Shown: positions 1 to 9,648 of the stretch, piece by piece
How positions within the stretch are numbered: the first letter of the stretch is position 1
Layout: each line of letters opens with the position of its first letter
Assembly (NCBI GenBank): GCA_002104895.1
Contig: MCFG01000353.1
Location: forward strand, 50,001 to 73,167
From: Anaeromyces robustus
Taxonomy: Eukaryota > Neocallimastigomycota > Neocallimastigomycetes > Neocallimastigales > Neocallimastigaceae
Direction: 5' to 3'
Length of the DNA stretch: 23,167 bases
Translations under genes and position numbers: made by a program
Notes under the pieces: generated by a model
What the model saw: the letters and a program-made list of their open reading frames with translations, nothing else
What the model was told of the DNA's origin: nothing
Database searches by the model: none

Positions 1-580
1 TATAAAAAAACTTAAAATATAAATAAAATATTTTTGTTAAGTTCGTTTATTTTTATTATTTACAATAATAATTGTTTTTAATCATCGAATATGGTTTCTA
101 ATATACAAAACATAAAAAGTGTAAAATTTTCTTTTTATTTTTTGTTTCCTTTTTATGAATTATAAAACAAATTTCCATAAACAATTAATCTTTTATTATC
201 ATTGGATAAATTATTAATATTGAATAGATATTTAAATAATAAATGATATTATTATAAATAAAATCATATTTGAATAAATATCTTTTTATTGAAAATTTTA
301 CTTAAACCGCTTTAAAATATAACACTTTTATATTTTTTTAACATTTATCTTTGGCATAACAGTATTCTATGATTATTAACGAAAAAAAAGTACCAAAGTT
401 TTATTTTGTTTTGTTTTATTATTCTTACTTAGTACTAATCTACCTAATATTGATTGATATCACAACTTTTTCTTACCACTAAACAATTTATTACTCTATA
501 TATTATATCATATATTATAAAAAAATTATTACAATTTTTTTTTATTTTTCTTCTTTCTTTTTGAGGATATATAAATATTA

Positions 581-612
<32 letters not shown>

Positions 613-618
613 TAATAA
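581..618. repeat. AAT trinucleotide microsatellite
   Basis: Tandem AAT units, interrupted once by AAC. Typical simple repeat of this A+T-rich genome. Confidence 0.85.
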
Positions 619-1030
619 AATTTTTTTTATTATTATATTTAAAAAGAATAAATGATATGATTTTTTATTAAGATTAATTAAAGAAATAAATAAACTACTA
701 GAAGATGAATTTTCAATAATTATTATCCATATAAATATAATTGGTTATCTCCATAACAATATTTAAAAGGAATTAAGACATATGCATATTAATACTTTAT
801 ATATATTTTGTTAAAACTAATCTCTAAAGTGATTCAAATAAAATAAATTAATAATAAATCAATAAATTTTAAAAATTTAAAAATATAAATTCAATTCATA
901 ATTGTTAATTAACATTAAATATTATATAATTAAATTAACTTAATTTTATAAAAAATTAAAAGTAATATTAAACTTTATATATATATATATATTCCAAATT
1001 TTTATTAGAAAAAAAAATAATATATAATGT

Positions 1031-1032
<2 letters not shown>

Positions 1033-1070
<38 letters not shown>

Positions 1071-1103
1071 CATTTATAAAAAAAAGGCAAAAAAAAAAAA
1101 AAA
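1033..1103 (+). promoter_or_regulatory. Poly(T)/poly(A) leader before the GH5 start codon
   Basis: A run of 46 T (1033-1078) is followed after about 10 nt by two A-rich blocks, the second running directly into the ATG at 1104. The T and A runs are complementary, so a transcript starting upstream could fold into a U:A hairpin just before the start codon. Alternatively the poly(T) is a nucleosome-excluding promoter tract, or simply a microsatellite. The transcription start cannot be read from the sequence, so which of these applies is unknown. Confidence 0.4.
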
Positions 1104-2492
1104 ATGAAATTATCAAATGCTTTATGGATTTTGGGTTGTACAAAAATAACCCTTGCAATGACTACCAACCAACTTATTAAAGAAATGGGTCTTGGTTGGA
1201 ATTTAGGTAATACTTTAGAATGTTATGGTGATTGGATTAATGGTAATACAACTAAAGATTATGAAACTGCTTGGGGTAATCCTGTTACTACTGAAGCTAT
1301 GATTAAAACTATAAAAAGTTATGGTTTTAAATCAGTTCGTGTCCCAGTGGCTTGGAGTAATCTTATGTCATCGGATTACACTATTAGTTCTGAATTATTA
1401 AAAAGAGTAGATGAAGTTTTAAATTATATATTAAATAATGATATGTATGCTATTATGAATATTCATTATGATGGAGGTTGGTTTGATAATTTTGCTACTT
1501 CTGAAGCAGAATCATTTACTAAATATGAAAAAATTTGGAAACAATTAACTCAATATTTTAAAAAATATGATGAACATTTAATTTTTGAATCATTAAATGA
1601 AGAAGGTTGTTGGGATTCTATTTGGAATCGTTATTCTAATTCTGGAAATAAAACTAAAGCTTATAATATTTTAAATACTATTAATCGAAATTTCGTTGAT
1701 ATAGTTCGTAATTCTGGAGGTAATAATGCCAATAGACATTTACTTTTAGCTGGTTATTGTACAGATATTGATTTAACAGTAGATAGTGCTTATATTGTTC
1801 CAAAAGATGATCGAGTTATGGTTTCTGTTCATTATTACACACCTACAACCTTTACTCTTCTTGAAAAAGATGAATCTTGGGGTAAAGTTCAATATTCATG
1901 GGGTAATACTAATGATGTTAATAGTCTTAAAAATGATTTCAATAAATTGAAAACTCGTTTTGTTGATAAAGGTATTAATGTTATTATTGGCGAATATGGT
2001 GTAACAGCTGGAAATAAAGATAAAGAAAGTAATCATAAATATATTACTAGTGTTGTTGAATATGCTAAACAATTAGGTATATGTCCTATTGTTTGGGATC
2101 ATGGACAATATTTCGATCGTAGTACATTAACTTTTAAAGATACAGAAATTGGACAAATATATAAAGATTTATCTTCCAATTATTCATCAAATAATACCTC
2201 ATCTAATACTAATAACAATAACAATAACAATAATAGTAATACTTCTTCTTCTGAATATTGTAGTGGATGTACTATTACAGGTACTGGTGGTGACAATTCA
2301 ATTTGGGGATGGGAAAATAACAAAGCATGTAGAATAGATACTACAAAATGTAGTGAAGAAATTAAAAATAGTAATAGTGGAAATTGTGTTAAAGCCTATG
2401 CACAATGTGGTGGTGAAAATTATAGTGGAGTAACTAAATGTTGTTCTGGTAAATGTACATTTATTAACCAATGGTATTCTATGTGCCAATAA
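1104..2492 (+). CDS. GH5 endoglucanase with dockerin and CBM1
   Basis: Secreted beta-1,4-glucanase of glycoside hydrolase family 5, 462 residues, no intron. Residues 1-18 look like a signal peptide (a short hydrophobic core ending in TLA); this favours the ATG at 1104 over M19. The catalytic domain covers about 22-357: GWNLGNTLE (31-39), RVPVAW (79-84), NIHYDGGW (119-126), the acid/base motif SLNE with E166, VHYY (242-245) and the nucleophile motif IIGEYG with E297. These are GH5 hallmarks and most resemble the GH5_4 group. An Asn/Ser-rich linker (about 358-384) follows. Next is one cysteine-rich dockerin of CBM10 type (386-416, with WGWENNKAC), then a family 1 cellulose-binding module (about 428-461, with YAQCGG and a terminal WYSMCQ). 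The dockerin would attach the enzyme to a cellulosome scaffold; the CBM1 binds crystalline cellulose. Subfamily is inferred; family assignment is firm. Confidence 0.93.
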   Translation: MKLSNALWILGCTKITLAMTTNQLIKEMGLGWNLGNTLECYGDWINGNTTKDYETAWGNPVTTEAMIKTIKSYGFKSVRVPVAWSNLMSSDYTISSELLKRVDEVLNYILNNDMYAIMNIHYDGGWFDNFATSEAESFTKYEKIWKQLTQYFKKYDEHLIFESLNEEGCWDSIWNRYSNSGNKTKAYNILNTINRNFVDIVRNSGGNNANRHLLLAGYCTDIDLTVDSAYIVPKDDRVMVSVHYYTPTTFTLLEKDESWGKVQYSWGNTNDVNSLKNDFNKLKTRFVDKGINVIIGEYGVTAGNKDKESNHKYITSVVEYAKQLGICPIVWDHGQYFDRSTLTFKDTEIGQIYKDLSSNYSSNNTSSNTNNNNNNNNSNTSSSEYCSGCTITGTGGDNSIWGWENNKACRIDTTKCSEEIKNSNSGNCVKAYAQCGGENYSGVTKCCSGKCTFINQWYSMCQ

Positions 2493-3370
2493 TAAAAAAA
2501 GTAATTAATTATAATATAAATATTATTGTTCTCTAAAAAAAAAAAAAGAAAAAAGCAAATATTAATATAATAAATTAAAATAAAAAAAAAAAAGTTGTCA
2601 CAATGATCCCTTAAGATTATTATGGCAATTTAAATAGAAACTAATTTTTTAATTATTTTCATTATAATATTAAAAATATTATTTAAAAAAAATAATTAAT
2701 AATTAATTATAAAAATAAATAATAAATATTCATTAAAAAAGAAACTAAAAATTATTGGAGCTAATCTATGTAATATTAGCTTTATATATAATAAAAATTA
2801 TAATACTAATATAAAAAATACAAAAAATTCAAGTTAACTTTTTATTTGTTACATCAGGATTTTTTTTTTTTTTTTGTATTACTTATTTTTTTTTCCTTTT
2901 TTCTTTTTGTATATTTATATAACAATTTATACAATTTTTTTTTTTTTTAATATTTCAATAATTATATCCTAATTATATCCTTTTATAATAATAATAATAA
3001 TAATAATAATTGTCATATTGTAACATATAATTAGTTAATAATTTTTTTTATTATTTTAAGATATAAATATGATACTAAAACTATATTTATTTATCTTTAT
3101 CATTGTATATATTACTATACATTAGAAAATCAAAATTTATAATTAATGTCTGTTCATTTTATTTATTAGCATTTCAACAATATTACATCTTTTTTGTAGC
3201 AATGGCCCTAAATAAATACTTTAAATACTTCTTACTTTATTTTTTATTTTTTAATTATTTATAATATGTTATTGATTAAATTAAAAAATAAAATGAAAAT
3301 ATAGATTTTATTTTATAAATATTAACTTTTATTCATTAATATATGTTTAAACATATATATTATACAACCA

Positions 3371-3372
3371 AT

Positions 3373-3467
<95 letters not shown>

Positions 3468-3469
3468 TT
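3371..3469. repeat. (ATTT)n microsatellite, about 25 units
   Basis: Uninterrupted ATTT tandem repeat of about 99 nt. Its purity suggests recent expansion and probable length polymorphism. Confidence 0.95.
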
Positions 3470-3813
3470 AAATTAGTAAAATTAATTAAAAAGTTGTATT
3501 AAATTATAATTTTTTCAGTTTTTTTTAATTTTATCAATATAATCAATTTTTTTTTTTATTTCAATAATAGTTATTTATTAATTTCAATAAGATAAAATAA
3601 TAAAAATGTAATTTTTTATCAAATATTAAAATAATGATAAAAATTTTTTTCGTAATTATTTATTATATTATTTAACTGAAGAGAAAAAATAATAAAAATT
3701 TTTTTTAAATTATAACTCAAAAGAATTATATCATTAAAAGATATAATATAATACAACTTTATAGTATATCTATAAAGAATAAAATATATATATATATATA
3801 ATGATAAAAATTA

Positions 3814-3920
3814 AATTACGAAGATAAATTGTGATAATTTATAATAAAATGAAATAAAATAAAATAATAAGAGACTATATGATATTAAAATTAATTTGTA
3901 TATATATTTAACTTATTTAA
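3814..3920 (+). repeat. Diverged direct repeat, copy A
   Basis: A 107-nt segment that recurs at 4357-4461 in the same orientation with scattered substitutions and small indels. Shared blocks include AAGATAAATTG, GATAATTTATAATAAA and TATATGATATTAAAATTAAT. No coding potential or terminal repeats are seen; it could be a fragment of an old interspersed element or a local duplication. Confidence 0.75.
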
Positions 3921-4072
3921 CTCAACATAATTATAATAATATTTATCTTTTTTAATAAAACTTTTTTTTTTTTTTTGAGAATTATATACTTAATTATAAT
4001 TTATTCAAGTATTAAATATATTAATTAATATTTAATAATATTGATATAAAATATAAATAAATTTTTTTTTTC

Positions 4073-4188
4073 AAAATTTTTATATCAATAAGGGATAGGT
4101 TATATATTTATATTTATTTAAAATATTTATAAATAAAAATATATAATTTTATATAACCTAACCTCTTAAATATGATATTATAAATTTT
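4073..4188. repeat. Long imperfect palindrome (MITE-like)
   Basis: The left arm (AAAATTTT, then ATATCA, then AGGTTATATA at 4097-4106) is mirrored by the right arm (TATATAACCT at 4150-4159, then TGATAT, then AAATTTT). The central TTTATTT/AAATAAA sequences also pair, so nearly the whole 116 nt can form one hairpin with a few mismatches. The AGGTTA/TAACCT block is not low-complexity, so pairing there is unlikely to be chance. It could be a small non-autonomous DNA element or a replication-generated palindrome. No clear flanking duplication was found. Confidence 0.55.
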
Positions 4189-4279
4189 TTATAAATATTT
4201 AATTATAAATATTTATAATTATCAAAAAAAAAAAAAGTTTTATTAAAAAGATAAATACTATTATAATATGTTAAGTAAA

Positions 4280-4281
<2 letters not shown>

Positions 4282-4337
<56 letters not shown>
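4282..4337 (+). repeat. 56-nt poly(A) tract
   Basis: Pure A run located 20 nt before direct-repeat copy B. Similar A runs later in the window are LINE tails, so this may be the remnant tail of a retroinsertion, but no recognisable element body or target duplication flanks it. Confidence 0.7.
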
Positions 4338-4339
<2 letters not shown>

Positions 4340-4356
4340 TATACAACAATAAATAT

Positions 4357-4461
4357 AATTATGAAGATAAATTGAGATAATTTATAATAAATAAAATATA
4401 ATATAATAATAAGAGATTATATGATATTAAAATTAATTTTTATACATATTTAACTTATTTA
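4357..4461 (+). repeat. Diverged direct repeat, copy B
   Basis: Partner of the repeat at 3814-3920, same strand, about 440 nt downstream. It lies just after a 56-nt poly(A), whereas copy A follows a TA run, so the similarity starts sharply near the AATTA(C/T)GAAG block in both. Confidence 0.75.
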
Positions 4462-4954
4462 TATACAATATACTAATATGAAAAAACTTTATAAGATATT
4501 TATAACGTAAAGTAATATATTAAATTTAATCTTTTTAATATAAAAAAAAATTAAACCTTTCATAGTTTAAGTTACTATAAGAAAAATTTTAATAATTGTA
4601 ATATTATTTATAAAAGATTATATGATAATTAGTAAGAATCTATATTTTTATAGATATGAATTAATAATAAAATATAATAATTTTTAAAAACATTAAATAC
4701 AATACTTCATGTTTATATATGTAATGTATTAAAAATGTAAGTAATAAAAACTCTATATAACTCAAAAAAAAACAATACTATGTATTACTTAAATTTAAAT
4801 ATACTAGTTAATAATAATAATATAATAAATAAAAATTCTTTTTTAATTGTACTTTGTATTACATAGTCAAAGTTTTGTATTACATAATTAAATGAAATAT
4901 TAAATTATATAAGAATAAATTATGTACATTTAATTATATAGACAAAACGTGTAC

Positions 4955-4975
4955 AACCTAAAAAATTTTTAGGTT
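4955..4975. repeat. AACCTA palindrome
   Basis: AACCTAAAAA and TTTTTAGGTT flank a single A, forming a perfect 10-bp inverted repeat. The AACCTA/TAGGTT core also occurs in the long palindrome at 4073-4188, so the two may be related element remnants. Confidence 0.5.
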
Positions 4976-6392
4976 ATGTTTTTTATATTTTTATTTATTA
5001 TAATAATTTAATAGTTATTAACAACATTTTTATTAGTAGCCTTTTTTAAATAAAAAGTGTATAATTTCTTTTATAAGATTAATAACTTTTTGTAATGAAT
5101 ATATTAAATTTTTTTCTTCTAAAATAATACAAATTACTTAATACATCATTTTAAATTATAAATAAGGAAAGAAAAAATAATAACAAAAGCAAATTATAGG
5201 GATTATAATAATAATTGATATTAATCTACACAATAAGAATAATTAAGTATTATTAAATATTACATGCATTAAATTATTATGGAATTAAAGAAATCAATAC
5301 TAAAAGAGAATACACAATTATTTGTATATATTAAAATATTTATTTATTTTTTTTATATTTTGAAATTTTATTTATGGTTTTTTAAAGTTTTATTAATGTG
5401 TCATTATACATAATTTCTTGTCCATATGATTGTTATTATATAAATTGAATTTTTTTGTTATTTGTTATTCATAATTAATGAGCTATTCATTTTGATTTGA
5501 AATAGAATATAAATAATTATTAATTAATTAATTAATTATTTATAAATAAATAAGTTTGTAATTTATTTACTTTCTTTGTTCAATTCTTTATTTAATTTTA
5601 TTTTGTTTGTTTATACGACGATAATTTTGACACATAATCTTTAATGTCTAAATCCCTTGTATTAATTACTATTTTTGTACATTATTTTTTTTGATGTATT
5701 TAATTTAATGTATTTATTTATTAATATTTTAATATGTTGTATTTAGAAGTAATTTTTTACTTCATAGTTTCCATTTTTAGATAAAATAATTTAAATAGTT
5801 TAAATAGTTAAAAAACTAAAAAAAAAAAAAAAAAAAAACAAAAAAAAAAAACAAAAAATATTATACTAATATAGTAATAAATACAACCTATATATTATTT
5901 TTTATTTATATACTATAAATTATTGTTTATATAATTTTTAATATATTCTAAATATATTCTAATAAATTATACATAATTAAAAATTTTTTATTTCATCAAT
6001 TAGAAATATTTTAAATATTTTTCCTTACTAATGTCATAATATTTCATATATTAATTTTTAAACAACAAATGCACAGTATATTAAATCTATTTATTAGATT
6101 ATAAATATTATATATTATTTAATAAATTTAATATATTTTTTACTTTTACCATTTTGTACAATTAAATCAAAGTTTATAAGGTTTTTTTCCTAATAAGGCA
6201 ATTTTTTCATTGCAATATATATAAATATAATTTAGGCAATTTTTAAATTAAATACAATTATTAATAAAATAAAGATTATCTTTATAAAAGATGTAATTAA
6301 AAAAAAATTGTTAATTCTTATCTTGAAGAAAAATTCTATTATTATTATTATAATTTTTATTATTTTATTATGGATGTTACACTTGGATTATT

Positions 6393-6431
6393 AAATAAAT
6401 AAATAAATAACTAACTAATTAACTAATTAAC

Positions 6432-6478
<47 letters not shown>

Positions 6479-6480
6479 AT
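6393..6480. repeat. (AAAT)n microsatellite with a CTAA-variant core
   Basis: AAAT units flank a short interior of CTAA and TTAA variants at about 6411-6432. This is a compound tetranucleotide repeat whose outer units look younger than the variant core. Confidence 0.9.
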
Positions 6481-6613
6481 TATAGAACAACAATACAACA
6501 TAAAGAGTAATATAAAAACTATAATATACTTAATAATTTTCTAATAATAATATATATATTTTTTTTCATTTTATTAATTATAGTTTTCTATATATAATAA
6601 TAAAGAAAAATGG

Positions 6614-6626
6614 TGACGTGACGTGA
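6614..6626 (+). promoter_or_regulatory. Overlapping TGACGTGA (CRE/bZIP-like) motif
   Basis: TGACGTGACGTGA contains two overlapping TGACGTGA units, matching the core recognised by CRE/ATF-type bZIP factors in general. It sits in a small patch of mixed composition (about 6610-6650) within otherwise A/T DNA, about 3 kb from the nearest start codon. Function is inference only. Confidence 0.25.
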
Positions 6627-7182
6627 ATGATTGACATGATTGTAGGCATAAAATTTAATTAAAATCCTATTTATTAAATAAAATTCTTTTTTTTTTTTTT
6701 AAATGTGTATTGTTAATTTTTGTAAGTGTTTTTTGATATTTTAAATATAACATTACATCATATAATAATAAAAATAAAAATAATAAAAAATGTAATTTAA
6801 TTATTGTTAATTTTTTAAAATTTGATAATATTTTAATTATTTTATTTTTTATATTCTATTTGTGAACTCTATAAGTTATAAAATATAATATTCATTAATA
6901 AGATATAGAGTAATGAACTTTTTAATGATTATAAATTATTCAAGTAATTATGTTATCTTTTAAATCAGTATATATATAAGTTATTATCGTTATATTATAT
7001 AACATCATAGTAAAATGATTCATATTATATAAAAAGAAAAAAGAAAAAATAGAATATCCATTTAAAAATATATATATATATATTTTTTTTTTTAAAACTT
7101 TTTTATTTATAAAATTTAAATATTTATTTTAATTTTAATATATTTATTTATATATATTATAAATTATTTGAAAAATTTTATA

Positions 7183-7238
7183 ATAATAAATAATAAATAA
7201 ATAAATAAATAAATAAATAATAAATAATAAATAATAAA
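7183..7238. repeat. TAAA/TAA microsatellite
   Basis: Mixed TAAA and TAA units in tandem; simple repeat. Confidence 0.85.
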
Positions 7239-7878
7239 ATATTATACAGATTTTATATTATTTTTTTTTCTAAGAAATTGAAATAATAAAAATAATTATT
7301 ATATTTGTTTAGGATGTTTTAAATGACGCATATACAAAAAAAGAAAATAAGGGTGATGAAATTTTTTAGTCTTTTCTGTTTTTTTTTTTTTTAAATTCAA
7401 TTTTTATTTTTTCTATAATATTAAATACTAAATAACATAATTATTAATATATAAATTAATTTATTTTTAAAAGGATACATTGAAGATTGAAGACATAATG
7501 AAAAAGTGGAAAATAATATTTTATTTATTTTTATTTTATTAGTAATAAATATTATATTTATTTTCCTTTTTTTCTTACTGTATATATAAAATAAACTTAT
7601 CTAAATAAGATAATTTCTTTTTTTTTTTTACTAATAAATAAATTTAAGTATTCAAAATATATATTATTACTAAAAACTTAGTATCTTTTATATTTTATTA
7701 TAGTATTATAGTTTTAATTGTTATTATTATTATTATTATTATGCAAAGTATTTTAAAAATACTTTTTATTTTATTATAAATTATTAATTTAATATGGTAA
7801 AAAGGAGAAAATATATTAAAATATATAAAGTACATTCAACCATCATTTTTATTATTTTATTTTATTAATTAATATTTC

Positions 7879-7955
7879 TTTTATTTTATTTTATTTTATT
7901 TTTATTTTTATTTTTATTTTTATTTTTATTTTTATTTTTATTTTTATTTTTATTA
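7879..7955. repeat. TTTTA and TTTTTA repeat
   Basis: A short TTTTA array passes into a longer TTTTTA array, as if one T was gained per unit and the longer unit then expanded. Confidence 0.9.
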
Positions 7956-9648
7956 TTACTTAGTAACATTTTTTTTGTTTCTTCTGTAAAACAGAAGGAA
8001 ATTATCTTCTATTTTTAATGTTTTAATTCCTCAACATTAATTATATTATAAATATGGTATATATTGTAACTAAATTATTAAAATTAACTATATAAATATA
8101 GTGTATTACATGTATATATTAATTTATGCATTAAAATATATACTAATATATTTTATATTATTTTTTTATTTTTATAATTGAGTTTGTACTTTATTTGAAT
8201 CAATCAATTAGTATTTCAAAATAATAGTATATTATTATATATCATAATATATATATTATTATTAATAATATATATAATTTTATGGTAATGTATATTTTAA
8301 TATATTCTAATAAATATAAATTTATATACTTATACATCATTAAATACAAAAAAAAAATGAATAGAAAGAAAAATTTTTTAATAAAATAATATTTAAGTAT
8401 TTAAATAATAGATATTGTACAATATATATTAATTAATATATTGATTAACGTAGTACAATTTTTTTATTTTTTATATTTAATTGAATTAATAATATTATAA
8501 TATATTATTATTATAATTATTATAATAGAATAATATACATATAATTAGCCAAAGACTTATTATTGGATAATAATTAATTAGAATAGATATATTCTATTTT
8601 AAGCCCAATTATTCCATTTCATTATTATTCATAATATTTATTTCATTATTTATTACTATTTTATCTACTATTTAAAATATATTTATTCATTTTTTTATTT
8701 GTATTACTATAACTCTTTTTTTTTTTTTTCTTTTATTTATATTAAAAAAAATAAGTATCGTTTATTTTGATTTTTTTATTAATAGTCTATCATAATATGT
8801 TATCCTTTAAATGTAAAATATGAATTTGTTTAAATAAGTTAAGCTTTTTTTTCAATATTTTTTTCTTTTCCTCTTTTATTATTTGCTAAAAACTTTATTA
8901 TAAATTTATTACAAGATAAAAAGTGTAAATTTACGCATTAATTATTATAAAAATATTATTAATAAATAAGGGAATTATAATAAATGTAATAAATTTTTTT
9001 TTTTCAAAGCCTTTTATTAATAATATAATTTATTAATATTCTATTGTAATATAATATATATAATTATTTAAATAATTCAATTGAAAATAATATGCACACA
9101 TATATATAGAAGAAAAAATTTTTTTTACTAATTTAATATAAAATTAAATTATACACTTATTAACTTTTTATTTAATAATATTTAAATTGAAATTAATTTA
9201 TTTAAATTATTCAATATATTATATATATATTAATTATAAATAATTATTATATTATGAAGGATATATTATGAATATATTAAATATTAAATATAAATATAAT
9301 CAGAATCTAAATATTATAATAATAGATTATATTTATTTTATAATTCACAATAGTAAAAAAAAAATTAATATAAAAAGAATATTTATTTCTTCTTTTTTTT
9401 TTTTTTTTTTCTTTTGTTCTTTACAAATTTATTATCGAATTTTGTTTATATTTACTTAAAAAAAAAAAAAAAATAAATAAAAAATAGAATTTTAAAAAAA
9501 TTTTATTTTTTAAAACTAATTCGCATTTTCGCACGTTAAACACAAAAAATATAATCGCATTAATACAATTTTCTTTTTTTAAAAAAGAAAGGAAACACAT
9601 TTAGATTTTTTATATTATTTAGAATTTAATAATTTATTAATTATCATC

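Larger units (their letters stand above)
1..1103. other. A+T-rich upstream region, no gene seen
   Basis: No credible coding region was found on either strand. The stretch is almost purely A/T, with an AAT run near 581-618, a TA run near 976-992 and the poly(T) block described separately. A 70-codon reverse-strand reading over 946-1158 is only Lys/Phe/Ile homopolymer translation. The region presumably holds the promoter of the cellulase gene that starts at 1104, but no TATA box or operator could be singled out against the A/T background. Confidence 0.7.
2493..9648. other. 7-kb A+T-rich gene desert
   Basis: No protein-coding gene, tRNA or rRNA could be supported over this stretch on either strand. 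It is A/T-dominated with many homopolymer runs and short palindromes. Notable contents are listed separately: tetranucleotide and pentanucleotide repeats, a long palindrome, a direct repeat pair, a 56-nt poly(A) and a CRE-like patch. Small hairpins also occur: AGCTAAT/ATTAGCT at 2759-2781, and CTTCTGT/ACAGAAG at 7981-7997. An open stretch at 9268-9459 is low-complexity Ile/Asn/Phe and is not accepted as a gene. The final few hundred bases should include the promoter of the CCCH gene starting at 9649; a less A/T-biased patch with CGCA motifs lies at about 9520-9560. Confidence 0.65.

Noticed and set aside
4097-4165. Telomere-like AACCTAACC sequence
   Set aside because: Only a single short occurrence, part of a palindrome, not a tandem telomeric array.
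9268-9459. 63-codon open stretch before the CCCH gene
   Set aside because: Ile/Asn/Lys and Phe homopolymer translation, no domain, ends in poly(A); expected by chance in such A/T DNA.
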